Program-made: the position numbers and the translations under genes
Shown: positions 1-9,596 of the stretch, piece by piece
How the letters are laid out: the number at the start of each line of letters is the position of its first letter
Position numbering within the stretch: position 1 is the stretch's first letter
Notes under the pieces: generated by a model
Told to the model about the DNA's origin: nothing
Database searches by the model: none
What the model saw: only the letters and a program-made list of their open reading frames with translations
Assembly (NCBI GenBank): GCA_040772005.1
Contig: JAXGYZ010000002.1
Coordinates: 992,001 to 1,056,000, forward strand
Length of the DNA: 64,000 bases
Source of the DNA: MWBF01 sp040772005
GTDB lineage: Bacteria; Chloroflexota; Anaerolineae; CG2-30-64-16
Direction: 5' to 3'

Positions 1-417
1 CGTCACGGTGCAAAGCTCATCTATGCGTATGCGGAGGCCACCGTGCCCAAGCTGACCGTGGTCGTGCGCAAGGCCTACGGCGGGGCCTACTGCGTCATGA
101 GCTCCAAGCATATGCGCGGGGACATCAACCTGGCCTGGCCGACGGGCGAGCTGGCCGTCATGGGACCGGAGGGCGCGGTCAATATCATCTTCCGCCGCGA
201 GATTCAGGCGGCGGCCAACCCGGAGGAGACGCGCGCGCAGCTTGTGGCCGATTACCGGCAGAAGTTCGCCAATCCGTATGTGGCCGCCGCGCGCGGCTAT
301 CTCGATGCGGTGATCGAGCCGCGCGAGACGCGCCTCCGGCTGATCAACGCGCTCGAAATGCTGCACAACAAGCGGGACACGAATCCGCCGAAGAAACACG
401 GGAATATACCTTTGTAA
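1..417 (+). CDS. Acyl-CoA (propionyl-CoA) carboxylase carboxyltransferase beta subunit, C-terminal part
   Basis: This is the 3' end of a gene that begins left of the window; the frame is open from base 1, so no start is assigned and 138 residues are visible. The segment belongs to the carboxyltransferase (crotonase-fold) subunit that moves CO2 from carboxybiotin to an acyl-CoA, usually propionyl-CoA. Supporting motifs are the AKLIYAYAEAT stretch at the very start, the RKAYGGAYCVM loop that helps form the oxyanion/CoA site, and the WP.GELAVMGPEGAVNI stretch, all hallmarks of PccB-like proteins. The stop lies 10 bases before the biotin carboxylase start, so the two are probably co-transcribed. 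Substrate (propionyl versus acetyl) cannot be fixed from this fragment, but the methylmalonyl-CoA genes downstream favour propionyl-CoA. Confidence 0.93.
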   Translation, partial: RHGAKLIYAYAEATVPKLTVVVRKAYGGAYCVMSSKHMRGDINLAWPTGELAVMGPEGAVNIIFRREIQAAANPEETRAQLVADYRQKFANPYVAAARGYLDAVIEPRETRLRLINALEMLHNKRDTNPPKKHGNIPL

Positions 418-427
418 TGAGTAAACC

Positions 428-1981
428 ATGTTCAGAAAAGTCTTAATCGCCAATCGCGGCGAGATTGCCGTTCGGGTCATCCGGGCCTGCCAGGAGCGGG
501 GGCAGCGAACGGTCGCCGTGTATTCGGATGCGGACCGCGCTGCGCTGCACGTGCGCTACGCGGACCAGGCCTATCGCATCGGCCCGCCGCCCGCGCGCGA
601 GAGCTATCTCAACATCCCCGCGGTCATCGAAGCCGCGCTGGCCTCCGGCGCGGAGGCCGTCCACCCGGGCTACGGTTTTCTCTCCGAAAACGAGCAGTTC
701 GCGGCTGCGGTGCAGGACGCCGGGCTGGCCTGGGTCGGTCCGCCGCCCGCGGCCATCCGGGCGATGGGCGACAAGGTGCAGGCGCGGCGCACGATGATCG
801 CGGCCGGCGTGCCCGTCGTGCCCGGCAGCGATTCGGCGCCCGGCTGCGACCCCTGCGCCGGCCTGAGCGATGCCGAGGCCCTGGCCGCGGCAAAGGACCT
901 GGGCTATCCTGTCCTGGTCAAGGCCGCGGCCGGCGGGGGCGGCAAGGGGATGCGCACGGTCATGGAGCCGTCCGAGCTCCCTCGCGCTCTGGCTGCGGCC
1001 CGTCGCGAGGCCAAGAGCGCGTTCGGGGATGACAACGTCTACCTGGAGAAGCTCATCACCCGCGCGCGGCACATCGAAATCCAGGTGCTCGCAGACAGCT
1101 TCGGCAACTGCATCCACCTGGGCGAGCGCGAGTGCTCCATCCAGCGCCGCCATCAGAAGCTCATCGAAGAGGCACCGTCGGTCGCGGTCACGCCGGAGCT
1201 GCGCGCGCAGATGGGCGAGATTGCCGTCCGCGCGGCGCAGGCAGTGGGTTACAGCAATGCCGGAACGGTCGAGTTCCTGTTGGATCGCGCGGGCAGTTTC
1301 TACTTCCTTGAGATGAACACCCGGTTGCAGGTCGAGCATCCTGTCACGGAGCTGGTGACGGGCGTGGACATCGTCAAGGAGCAGCTTGCGCTGGCCGCGG
1401 GTCGGCGGCTCCGCTGGACGCAGAACGACATCACGTTCAAGGGCGCGGCGATCGAATGCCGGATCAGCGCAGAAAACCCGTACAACAACTTCCTGCCGGA
1501 AGCGGGCAAGATCACGAGCCTGTTGGAGCCCACCGGACCGGGCGTCCGGCTGGAGAGCGGCATCTATGCGGGCTGGGAGGTCAGCCTGTACTACGACCCG
1601 CTGCTGGCGAAGCTCGTCGTCTGGGGCGAGACTCGGCCCGAGGCCATCCTGCGGATGCGCCGCGCGCTGGACGAGTACCGTATCGGGGGCATCCATACGA
1701 CCATTCCCTTCCATCAGCGGGTGATGGACAGCACGCGGTTCCAGGGCGGGCAGTTTGACACGAGCTTCGTGGATGGGCCGGATGGCTTCAAGATGGCGGC
1801 TGCGCCCAGCCGCAGCCTGGCGCAGGTCGCGGCGATTGCGGCCGCGCTGGTGGAGCACGAGAAGGAACAGCAGGCCGTCATCCTTTCGTCGCGTACCCCG
1901 TGCGATGACAACGGCATGCGCCAGTCCTTCTGGAAGCTCTCCACCCGCCCGCGCACCGAGCGCATGCGCAGCGGGAGCTGA
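428..1981 (+). CDS. accC: Biotin carboxylase subunit of acyl-CoA carboxylase
   Basis: This cytosolic ATP-grasp enzyme carboxylates biotin on the carrier protein, the first half-reaction of acetyl/propionyl-CoA carboxylase. The N-terminus (FRKVLIANRGEIAVRVIRAC) is the typical biotin carboxylase start, followed by HPGYGFLSEN, the glycine-rich ATP lid AGGGGKGMR near residue 170, and the catalytic MNTRLQVEHPVTE motif near residue 300. At 517 residues it is longer than a stand-alone AccC (about 450). The extra length is a short insert around residues 135-150 and a poorly conserved C-terminal tail of about 50 residues. There is no biotinyl domain in this protein; the separate carrier follows at 2041. 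It forms an operon with the beta subunit upstream. A palindromic repeat follows the stop. Confidence 0.96.
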   Translation: MFRKVLIANRGEIAVRVIRACQERGQRTVAVYSDADRAALHVRYADQAYRIGPPPARESYLNIPAVIEAALASGAEAVHPGYGFLSENEQFAAAVQDAGLAWVGPPPAAIRAMGDKVQARRTMIAAGVPVVPGSDSAPGCDPCAGLSDAEALAAAKDLGYPVLVKAAAGGGGKGMRTVMEPSELPRALAAARREAKSAFGDDNVYLEKLITRARHIEIQVLADSFGNCIHLGERECSIQRRHQKLIEEAPSVAVTPELRAQMGEIAVRAAQAVGYSNAGTVEFLLDRAGSFYFLEMNTRLQVEHPVTELVTGVDIVKEQLALAAGRRLRWTQNDITFKGAAIECRISAENPYNNFLPEAGKITSLLEPTGPGVRLESGIYAGWEVSLYYDPLLAKLVVWGETRPEAILRMRRALDEYRIGGIHTTIPFHQRVMDSTRFQGGQFDTSFVDGPDGFKMAAAPSRSLAQVAAIAAALVEHEKEQQAVILSSRTPCDDNGMRQSFWKLSTRPRTERMRSGS

Positions 1982-1992
1982 GGACACATATC

Positions 1993-2031
1993 CCGTTTGT
2001 AGTAGGCGCTTCAGCGCCGTCTACAAACCCG
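1993..2031. repeat. Palindromic repeat, type A (GGCGCTTCAGCGCC core)
   Basis: A long perfect hairpin occupies 1996-2027: outer arms TTTGTAG and CTACAAA surround an inner GGCGCT-TC-AGCGCC palindrome. Closely related copies occur at 15731-15842 and 26514-26567. It lies between the biotin carboxylase stop and the biotin carrier start, so it would form a stem-loop in the operon mRNA just upstream of the next ribosome binding site. Confidence 0.85.
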
Positions 2032-2040
2032 GAGTAACCT

Positions 2041-2547
2041 ATGAAGTACTATACGACCGTGAACGACCAGACCTACGAGATCGACATCGACCATCAGGGC
2101 CGCATCACCGTGGACGGGCAGGAGATGGCGGCGAACATGCGCCTGGTCGGCGGCCAGCATCTCTACTCGCTGCTCATCGACAACGCCTCTTACGAGATTG
2201 TGCTGGACCCTGAACAGGACCCGCGCAACACCTACGGCGTCATGGTGTCGGGCCTGCGCTATCTCGTTAAGGTGCAGGACGAACGTTCGCGGCGGCTGGC
2301 GCTGGCCGACCGCAGCCTGCGCGCGCCGGAGGGCGAACTGCCCATCAAGGCGCCGATCCCGGGCCTGGTGGTCAAGGTGGCCGTCAGTGCGGGGCAAGAG
2401 GTCAGCGAAGGCGAGACGTTGGTGATTCTCGAAGCGATGAAGATGGAAAATGAGCTGCGCGCGCCGCGTGGGGGTATAATACACGAACTGCGCATCGACC
2501 CTGGCGCGCAGGTGAAGCAGGGCCAGGTGTTGATGACGCTGAAGTAA
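2041..2547 (+). CDS. Biotin carboxyl carrier protein of acyl-CoA carboxylase
   Basis: This 168-residue protein carries the biotin that shuttles CO2 between the biotin carboxylase and carboxyltransferase subunits encoded just upstream. The biotinyl domain covers about residues 95-168 and contains the biotinylation motif EAMKMENE with the target lysine at residue 134, preceded by PIPGLVVKV and followed by IDPGAQVKQGQVLMTL, all canonical. The N-terminal 90 residues are a less conserved domain often found ahead of the biotinyl domain in PCC/pyruvate-carboxylase-type carriers. The start is the ATG directly after the palindromic repeat; an upstream GGAGTAACCT provides a plausible ribosome binding site. 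Confidence 0.94.
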   Translation: MKYYTTVNDQTYEIDIDHQGRITVDGQEMAANMRLVGGQHLYSLLIDNASYEIVLDPEQDPRNTYGVMVSGLRYLVKVQDERSRRLALADRSLRAPEGELPIKAPIPGLVVKVAVSAGQEVSEGETLVILEAMKMENELRAPRGGIIHELRIDPGAQVKQGQVLMTLK

Positions 2548-2591
2548 TTCGAGCCATCATTCACAAGCAGCCAGCAGCATCAGGAGGCGGT

Positions 2592-3242
2592 ATGGCAAAA
2601 ACTGCGAATACCCTCAACATCAATCACAGCGATGTCCCGATCCGGTTGTTCAAGTCGGACTTCCTGGAGTTCTTTACGCACATCACGCCGTTGGCCGTCA
2701 CGATCATCTGGACACCGGTGATCGTTTTCTTCTTCGCCCGTGCCATCCTGGCCCTGGAGCCGGGCCAGTCGTGGGCGCACATTCCCGCAGGGGCGCTGCT
2801 CGGCCTCTTGCTGTGGACACTGACCGAGTATCTGCTCCATCGCTTCATGTTTCACTTCGATCCAAAGTCCGAGCGGTTGGCGAACTTCTGGTTCATGTTC
2901 CACGGCGTTCATCACGTTCAGCCGCAGCTCAAGACCCGGCTGGTTATGCCGCCGGTGGTCAGCATCCCGCTGGCCGCGCTGTTCTACGGCCTGTTCTACC
3001 TGGTTTTTGCTGTGCTGCTCAAGGCCGGCCACTGGGTTGCGCCGGTGTTCGGCGCGTTTACCCTGGGCTACCTGGCCTATGACCTGATCCACTATGCCAC
3101 CCATCACTGGCCGATCCGGGGCGGTGCGATGAAGTACCTGAAGCGCTACCACATGATGCACCACTTCAAGACGCCGCAGCAGCGTTTCGGGGTCAGCTCG
3201 CCCCTGTGGGATATCGTGTTCGGGACCAAGCCGGCCGATTGA
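2592..3242 (+). CDS. Fatty acid hydroxylase superfamily protein (FA2H/sterol desaturase type)
   Basis: A 216-residue integral membrane protein with about four hydrophobic segments and the histidine clusters of the fatty-acid hydroxylase family, which bind a di-iron centre: HRFMFH (HX4H), HGVHH (HX2HH), HYATHH (HX3HH) and HMMHH (HX2HH). The C-terminal FGVSSPLWDIVFGT block resembles fatty acid 2-hydroxylases. It most likely hydroxylates a lipid acyl chain. Carotenoid beta-ring hydroxylases share this superfamily, so a carotenoid substrate cannot be excluded given the pigment genes 8 kb away. Start ATG at 2592 has GGAGG upstream. It stands between the acyl-CoA carboxylase and methylmalonyl-CoA genes with no obvious mechanistic link to either. 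Confidence 0.85.
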   Translation: MAKTANTLNINHSDVPIRLFKSDFLEFFTHITPLAVTIIWTPVIVFFFARAILALEPGQSWAHIPAGALLGLLLWTLTEYLLHRFMFHFDPKSERLANFWFMFHGVHHVQPQLKTRLVMPPVVSIPLAALFYGLFYLVFAVLLKAGHWVAPVFGAFTLGYLAYDLIHYATHHWPIRGGAMKYLKRYHMMHHFKTPQQRFGVSSPLWDIVFGTKPAD

Positions 3243-3305
3243 AGACTGCCAGTTAGCCTGACACATATCATGGACGCGCAGAGCGTCCTGGTCTATTCTG
3301 AGCTT

Positions 3306-3328
3306 GACCGGCACGCGCTGTGCCGGTC
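3306..3328. terminator. Stem-loop after the fatty acid hydroxylase gene
   Basis: GACCGGCAC and GTGCCGGTC form a perfect 9-bp stem with a 5-base loop, followed by ATTTAC rather than a clear T-tract. It could be a weak terminator or attenuator between the hydroxylase gene and the next gene. Confidence 0.35.
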
Positions 3329-3351
3329 ATTTACAATTCTGAGGTGCCTAA

Positions 3352-4068
3352 GTGGACTCGATCGTCCTTAATCCATTACCGTTTCAGATCGACGCGGCCG
3401 CGGTGCTGGCGCGGATGCGCGTCAAGCCGGGCACGCGTGCTGAGACCGAAGTGCTTGACCTCATTGCAGAGGCGCAGACCATCGCCCGGCCCAAAGCCAT
3501 GTACCGGATCGGCTTTATCGACACGAAGGAGCCGGACGCCGTCGTCATCAACGGCATCCGTTTTGCCAGCCGGGTGCTGCGCGTCAACCTGGATTCGCTG
3601 CAGCGCGTCTTCGCCTACTTCTGCACATCCGGCCGCGAGCTGGAAGCCTGGGCGGAAGGGCAGGAGGACATGCTGGCCCGCTACTACGCCGATGCCATCA
3701 ACCAGGCCGTGCTGGGCAGCGCGATCGGCGCATTTCAGGCCCACTTGCGCGAGGTTTACAGTGTGCCGCAGATGGCCGGCATGAATCCCGGCTCGCTCGG
3801 CGACTGGCCCATCAGCCAGCAGCGGCCCCTGCTCGCGCTGGTCGGTGACGTGACCGGCGAGATCGGCGTCGAGCTCACGCCCAGCCTGCTGATGGTGCCG
3901 ACCAAGTCGGTTTCCGGCATCCTGTATCCGACCGAGGAAACCTTTGCCTCGTGCCAGCTCTGCCCGCGCGAGGGCTGCCCCAACCGCCGCGCGCCGTATG
4001 ACCCGGAGCTGTTCGAGCGCAAGTATAGGGCCCCGGCCGTGACCGACGAGACAGTGGAAGTGTGCTAA
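3352..4068 (+). CDS. Stand-alone methionine-synthase-activation-domain-like protein (corrinoid reactivation?)
   Basis: The 238-residue product resembles the C-terminal activation domain of cobalamin-dependent methionine synthase (MetH), which re-methylates oxidised B12 with SAM. Supporting features are the central GSLGDWPISQQRPLLALVG stretch, the following IGVELTPSLLMVPTKSVSG block (matching the family's LT.S..M.P..SVSG) and a C-terminal cysteine cluster C-x2-C-x4-C (CQLCPREGC). The GTG at 3352 is taken as start because the frame closes shortly upstream and similarity begins nearby. Its position immediately before a B12-dependent mutase suggests a role with corrinoid proteins, but mutase normally uses a G-protein chaperone, so a partner corrinoid methyltransferase is equally likely. 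The family assignment is from motif memory, not a search. Confidence 0.7.
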   Translation: MDSIVLNPLPFQIDAAAVLARMRVKPGTRAETEVLDLIAEAQTIARPKAMYRIGFIDTKEPDAVVINGIRFASRVLRVNLDSLQRVFAYFCTSGRELEAWAEGQEDMLARYYADAINQAVLGSAIGAFQAHLREVYSVPQMAGMNPGSLGDWPISQQRPLLALVGDVTGEIGVELTPSLLMVPTKSVSGILYPTEETFASCQLCPREGCPNRRAPYDPELFERKYRAPAVTDETVEVC

Positions 4069-4074
4069 TCCAGT

Positions 4075-4127
4075 CAGAAACTCGTCTTCGTGTGAAGCTG
4101 CGCTTCACCTTAGAAGACGGGTTTCTG
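4075..4127. repeat. Palindromic repeat, type B (CAGAAAC...GTTTCTG)
   Basis: Outer arms CAGAAACTCGTCTTC (4075-4089) and GAAGACGGGTTTCTG (4113-4127) enclose an inner GTGAAGC/GCTTCAC hairpin (4092-4108). The same CAGAAACCCG...GGGTTTC theme is seen at 23746-23798 and 23812-23846. It separates the B12-activation-like gene from the mutase gene. Confidence 0.75.
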
Positions 4128-4144
4128 GTTTGCGAGGCAGAGAT

Positions 4145-5818
<1,674 letters not shown>

Positions 5819-5820
5819 GT

Positions 5821-5862
5821 CTCAGCAAGACTCTGCGTGCTCTGTGATCTCTGTGGCAAGGA
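5821..5862. repeat. Copy of the CTCTGTGATCTCTGTGG intergenic repeat
   Basis: The spacer between the mutase and the thioesterase contains CTCTGCGTGCTCTGTGATCTCTGTGG. A near-identical string recurs at 9991-10019 before the GH39 gene, and a related GCAAAGACGC type at 61307-61413. Here it extends the thioesterase reading frame upstream artefactually. Confidence 0.6.
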
Positions 5863-5863
5863 C

Positions 5864-6328
5864 ATGAATAAACAACCCACGAGCCGGATGTGTTTTGTCT
5901 GCGGGGAGCGTAATCCCGCCGGCGTCCACGTCCATTTCTATGAACAGGAAGACGGTTCGCTGCTGGCGAAGTTTACCGGCAACGAACACCATCAGGGCTA
6001 TCCGGGCCGCATGCACGGCGGCGTCATCACTGCCGTGCTGGACGAAACCATCGGCCGGGCCATCATGATCAAGTACGGCGAGGCTATCTGGGGCGTGACG
6101 GTCGAGCTGAACGTCCGCTTCCTGAAGCCCGTCCCGCTCGGCACGCCGCTGACCGCGGTCGGGCGCATCACGGTCGACCGCTCCCGCCTGTTCGAGGGCA
6201 CCGGTGAGGTCTACCTGCCCGACGGGACCGTGGCCGCGGACTGTACCGGAAAGTACGTAAAAATGGACATTACCAAGATCGCGGACTTCGATGAAGAGCG
6301 CGAGGAATGGTATGTCCGGCCAGAATAA
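5864..6328 (+). CDS. PaaI-type hotdog-fold thioesterase
   Basis: A 154-residue hotdog-fold acyl-CoA thioesterase-like protein. The core HQGYPGRMHGGVITAVLDE has the HGG that marks PaaI/YbgC-like enzymes, with the acidic residue in LDETIGRA as a candidate catalytic carboxylate. It starts with CFVCGERNPAG, an N-terminal Cys pair common in one subgroup. The open frame extends upstream to 5837, but those codons come from a repeated CTCTGTGATCTCTGTGG element, so the ATG at 5864 is chosen. It would hydrolyse an acyl-CoA. Its place between the mutase and epimerase suggests a housekeeping role in CoA-ester turnover, but the substrate is unknown. Confidence 0.85.
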   Translation: MNKQPTSRMCFVCGERNPAGVHVHFYEQEDGSLLAKFTGNEHHQGYPGRMHGGVITAVLDETIGRAIMIKYGEAIWGVTVELNVRFLKPVPLGTPLTAVGRITVDRSRLFEGTGEVYLPDGTVAADCTGKYVKMDITKIADFDEEREEWYVRPE

Positions 6329-6334
6329 GGGCTA

Positions 6335-6383
6335 TTGTTGTTGCCGTTGACCTGGGGTGAAGCCAAGTCAACGGCAGCAACAA
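6335..6383. promoter_or_regulatory. Long hairpin between thioesterase and methylmalonyl-CoA epimerase genes
   Basis: Arms TTGTTGTTGCCGTTGAC (6335-6351) and GTCAACGGCAGCAACAA (6367-6383) pair over 17 bp with a single wobble, loop 15 bases. There is no T-tract, so it looks like an mRNA processing or attenuation element inside the operon rather than a terminator. It lies 18 bases before the epimerase start. Confidence 0.55.
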
Positions 6384-6401
6384 CAGATACATCGAGGAAC
6401 C

Positions 6402-6803
6402 ATGAGCATCAAAAAGATCGACCATATTGCTATTGTCGTTGAGAACCTGGACCGCGCGCTCGGCGTGTACCGTGACGCGCTGGGCATGACCGTCACGGAT
6501 GTGCGCGAGATGCCCGAGCAGGATGTCAAGATGGCCTTCCTGCCCACCGGCGACAGCGAGATCGAGCTGCTGGAGCCGCTCAGCGCAGAGTCGGGCATCG
6601 GCCGCTATCTCGCGAAGCGCGGCGAGGGCCTGCACCATGTCTGCCTGGAGGTGGATGACATCGAGGCGACACTGGCCGACCTCCGAGCGAAGGGCGCGCA
6701 GCTCATCGACGAGACGCCTAAGCAGGGTGCGTATGGCCGCATCGCGTTCATCCATCCGAAGGGTGCACACGGCGTGCTGATCGAACTGGTTGAGCGGACC
6801 TAG
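6402..6803 (+). CDS. mce: Methylmalonyl-CoA epimerase
   Basis: A 133-residue vicinal-oxygen-chelate fold enzyme that interconverts (S)- and (R)-methylmalonyl-CoA, linking propionyl-CoA carboxylase to the mutase. It has the family pattern: IDHIAIVVENLD at the N-terminus (metal-ligand His), ESGIGRYLAKRGEGLHH with the HHVCLEVDD stretch (second metal His), AYGRIAFIHPKGAHGVLIEL at the end (metal Glu). Length is normal. The ATG at 6402 is preceded by GAGGAAC; the longer frame from 6357 would run through the hairpin and is rejected. Its last base overlaps the GTG start of the following transporter gene (TAGTG). Confidence 0.95.
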   Translation: MSIKKIDHIAIVVENLDRALGVYRDALGMTVTDVREMPEQDVKMAFLPTGDSEIELLEPLSAESGIGRYLAKRGEGLHHVCLEVDDIEATLADLRAKGAQLIDETPKQGAYGRIAFIHPKGAHGVLIELVERT

Positions 6804-8071
6804 TGTTGCGTAGCCTTGCTTTCTGGCGTCCGCGGGCAGCAGCCTCGGCCCCGCCGGATGTGACCGAGGCCAACATCCGGCGCCTCGTCGCGGAGATCAC
6901 CTGGTACGGCATCCTGATCGGGACGACCATGAACCTGATCCAGGTGTATGTCGTCCGCCTGGGCGCATCGAGCCTGCTCCTCGGCGCGGTTACATACGGC
7001 GCGGCGCTGGTCAGCATCCTCTGGCAGCTGCCTGCGGGCCGGCTGATGGCCGCAAGCGGGCACCGGCTGCGCTGGGTCGTCACCAGCCTGCTCACGCACC
7101 GCCTGCTCTATCTTGCCATCGCGCTGCTGCCTTTTTTCCTCACGCGCGGGCGGGCCGAAATCACCGTCCTGCTGGTTATCCTGCAGGCGTTTCCGCTGGC
7201 CGTGGCAAATACCAGCTTCCTCGCGATGATGGCCGACATGCTGCCCCCGCGGCGCACCACGCAGATCGTCGGCTGGCGCATGGCCGGGCTGGGCATCACC
7301 AGCACGTTGAGCACCCTCGCCGCAGGCCGTATCCTGCAATGGCTGGCTTTCCCGCTGAACTACCAGGTCATCTTTCTGATTGGTTTCGCAGCCTCGCTTG
7401 TGAGTGTGTGGTACGTCAAGCAGCTACAGGTCGTCGACCCGCTGCCGCGCCGCAGCGAGAAGCCGCTGCTGGGCGACGTGGGCCGCATGTTGCAGCGCCC
7501 CGGATACGCGGTGTTCCTCCTGGTCGCCTGCCTCAGCCACGTCGTCATCGGCATGATCTCGCCGCTGCTCCCGCTGTACTGGGTGCGCCTGCTCGCGGCC
7601 ACGGACGGGCAGATCAGCATCCTGGTGACTGCGGCTTCTGCGGCCGGGGTCGTCGGCGCACTGTCCATGCAGCGGCTGGTCGGACGGATCGGCCGGGTGT
7701 GGGCGCTGGCGCTGGCCCCCGCGGGCTATGCCCTGTACCCGCTGCTGACCTCCCTCTCGCCCTCCATCTGGTGGCTCATTCCCTGGGCCATGATGGCCGG
7801 GTTCTTCATCTCCGCGCTCTACACCACCCTGTTCAGCAACATGGTCGCGCTCACGCCGGATCACGAGCGCACCGAGTACGTTTCCCTCTACAACCTGGCT
7901 CTGTTCGGCGGCATGTTCATCGGCCCGATTATCAGCGGCTTCCTGGCCGACATCCCCGGCGGCATCGTGCTCGGCCTGCGCCTGGCCGCGGTGGTCGGTT
8001 TCGTCGCGGCGCTGCTGGTGGTGTCTCAGCGGCGGCTGTTGCTACACGCCGGCAGGCAAGCCGATGCCTGA
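6803..8071 (+). CDS. Major facilitator superfamily transporter
   Basis: A 422-residue hydrophobic protein with about 12 predicted transmembrane helices and the loop GRLMAASGHRLRW after helix 2, matching the MFS motif between helices 2 and 3. The substrate cannot be told. The GTG start at 6803 overlaps the epimerase stop (TAGTG), which implies translational coupling with the pathway operon. A central basic/charged cytosolic loop (RRSEKPLLGDVGRML) separates the two six-helix halves. Confidence 0.85.
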   Translation: MLRSLAFWRPRAAASAPPDVTEANIRRLVAEITWYGILIGTTMNLIQVYVVRLGASSLLLGAVTYGAALVSILWQLPAGRLMAASGHRLRWVVTSLLTHRLLYLAIALLPFFLTRGRAEITVLLVILQAFPLAVANTSFLAMMADMLPPRRTTQIVGWRMAGLGITSTLSTLAAGRILQWLAFPLNYQVIFLIGFAASLVSVWYVKQLQVVDPLPRRSEKPLLGDVGRMLQRPGYAVFLLVACLSHVVIGMISPLLPLYWVRLLAATDGQISILVTAASAAGVVGALSMQRLVGRIGRVWALALAPAGYALYPLLTSLSPSIWWLIPWAMMAGFFISALYTTLFSNMVALTPDHERTEYVSLYNLALFGGMFIGPIISGFLADIPGGIVLGLRLAAVVGFVAALLVVSQRRLLLHAGRQADA

Positions 8072-8082
8072 GAGGTGATTCC

Positions 8083-8661
8083 TTGCCCCACTATCGCAAA
8101 CTAATCGGTACGAAGTGTTACCTGTCACCGCCCAGCCCGGCGGACGCCGAGCTGTGGGCCAACTGGGACAACGACCTGGAAGTGGCGATCCCGCTGGGCG
8201 ATGAAGCCTACCTGTCGCTGTCGCTGGAGAGCGAGCAGAACCACCTGGCCGAGGACCTGCGCTTGCAGCGGCCCATCTTCAGCATCGTGGACCTGGCCAA
8301 CGACCAGGTGATTGGTCGGTGCGTGCTCTTCGCTATCGACCAGCTCAACCGGCGGGCGATGCTCGGCATCGTCATCGGCGAAAAATCCTACTGGAGCCGG
8401 GGCTATGGACAGGATGCGCTGCGGCTGCTCCTCGATTACGGCTTTAACCTGCTCAACCTCAACGCCGTTTCGCTCGGCGTGTTCACGTTCAATGAGCGGG
8501 CCATCCAGGCCTACCGGAAGGTCGGCTTCCGTGAGGTCGGCTTGCAGCGACAGGCGCGCATCATCGCCGGGCGCAAGTACGACGTGCTGCTGATGGATAT
8601 CCTGGCTGAGGAGTTCGAGGCGGGCCGCATCGCGGGCCTGCTGGACGAGATGGGAGGGTGA
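8083..8661 (+). CDS. GNAT-family N-acetyltransferase
   Basis: A 192-residue GNAT protein of the RimJ/RimL-like type. The acetyl-CoA binding motif appears as IGEKSYWSRGYGQDALRLLLDYGF, followed by LNAVSLGVFTFNERAIQAYRKVGFREVG, which is the classical motif A/B arrangement. It may acetylate a protein N-terminus, an amine metabolite or an antibiotic; no specific target is indicated. The start is taken as TTG at 8083 because GAGAGGTGAT lies at a good distance upstream and similarity begins there. The frame is open much further upstream, but that part is antisense-like shadow of the transporter gene. One base separates it from cutC. Confidence 0.82.
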   Translation: MPHYRKLIGTKCYLSPPSPADAELWANWDNDLEVAIPLGDEAYLSLSLESEQNHLAEDLRLQRPIFSIVDLANDQVIGRCVLFAIDQLNRRAMLGIVIGEKSYWSRGYGQDALRLLLDYGFNLLNLNAVSLGVFTFNERAIQAYRKVGFREVGLQRQARIIAGRKYDVLLMDILAEEFEAGRIAGLLDEMGG

Positions 8662-8662
8662 C

Positions 8663-9409
8663 ATGGCGCAGGTGTTGCTGGAAGCGTGTGTGGATTCGGT
8701 GGAGTCGGCGCGGGCCGCGCAGGCGGGCGGCGCGGGCCGCGTCGAGCTGTGTGCGGACCTGCTGGAGGGGGGCATCACGCCGAGCGACGGCACGGTGGCG
8801 CTGGCCTGTCGCGAACTGCGCATCCCCGTCAACGTGCTGATCCGTCCGCGCGGGGGCGACTTCTGTTATTCCGATGTCGAGCTCGCGGTGATGGCGCACG
8901 ACATCCGGCGCGCGCGGGAGCTGGGAGCGGCGGGCGTGGTGATTGGGCTGCTCGATCCCGACGGCACAGTGGACATAGCCCGCACGCGCGAGTTGATGGG
9001 GCTGGCGCGGCCGCTCAGCGTGACGTTCCACCGCGCCTTTGACATGGCGCGCGACCCGTTCGAGGCACTCGAGACGCTGATCGAGCTGGGGGTGGACCGC
9101 ATCCTGACGTCCGGCCAGGAAGCGACCGCGCTGGAAGGGCTGGACCTGCTGGCGGAGCTGGCGCGGCGTGCGGGCGACCGGATCATCATCATGCCCGGCG
9201 GGGGCATCAGCGAGCGGAACATCGGCAAGATTCTTGCGAGCTGCCACCCGCGCGAGGTGCATGCGTCGTTGCGCTCCACCCGGGAAGGCCGCATGACCTA
9301 CCGCAATACGCGCTGCTACATGGGGGGCGTCCTCCGCCCGCCGGAGTTCACCGTGTCGCAGACGAATGCCGACCGCGTGCGTCAGCTTGTAGAGGGGCTG
9401 GTGGAATAG
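8663..9409 (+). CDS. cutC: CutC family protein
   Basis: This 248-residue TIM-barrel protein belongs to the CutC family, historically linked to copper homeostasis, though a direct copper function is disputed. Diagnostic segments are LEACVDSVESARAAQAGGAGRVELC, GGITPS, IRPRGGDFCYSD, FHRAFDMARDP, DRILTSGQE and the IIIMPGGGI loop, all in the expected order and at normal length. It begins one base after the acetyltransferase stop, so the two are co-transcribed. No metal-responsive site is evident upstream because the region is coding. Confidence 0.93.
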   Translation: MAQVLLEACVDSVESARAAQAGGAGRVELCADLLEGGITPSDGTVALACRELRIPVNVLIRPRGGDFCYSDVELAVMAHDIRRARELGAAGVVIGLLDPDGTVDIARTRELMGLARPLSVTFHRAFDMARDPFEALETLIELGVDRILTSGQEATALEGLDLLAELARRAGDRIIIMPGGGISERNIGKILASCHPREVHASLRSTREGRMTYRNTRCYMGGVLRPPEFTVSQTNADRVRQLVEGLVE

Positions 9410-9486
9410 AACGCAGATTGGACTGATTCATCTGATCTCTTGGCTCAATCCTGTAGATCAGTGCCATCAGCGTTTATCAGCGTTCT
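9406..9486. repeat. Intergenic repeat-like element (GAACGCAGATTG...CAGCGTTC)
   Basis: The spacer after cutC starts with GAACGCAGATTG and ends with CAGCGTTTATCAGCGTTC, an imperfect inverted arrangement resembling dispersed intergenic repeats. No open frame of interest is present between 9410 and 9596. Confidence 0.4.
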
Positions 9487-9596
9487 ATTGAGCTCTCAAG
9501 TCCGTCAGCACTGTCCTGTTTTCGTCGGCTGCACATCGGGATTTGGCGGCAGCGTGGCGCGATACTCGGTCTATCGATAATGGGAGGAGGTAACCC

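Noticed and set aside
443..1987. Long minus-strand open frame (514 codons) opposite accC
   Set aside because: It mirrors the codon pattern of a clear biotin carboxylase on the other strand; the translation is Arg/Gly/Asp-rich with no motif.
7339..8661. 440-codon frame containing the acetyltransferase
   Set aside because: The first 248 codons overlap the MFS gene in another frame; the real gene starts at the TTG at 8083 after a good ribosome binding site.
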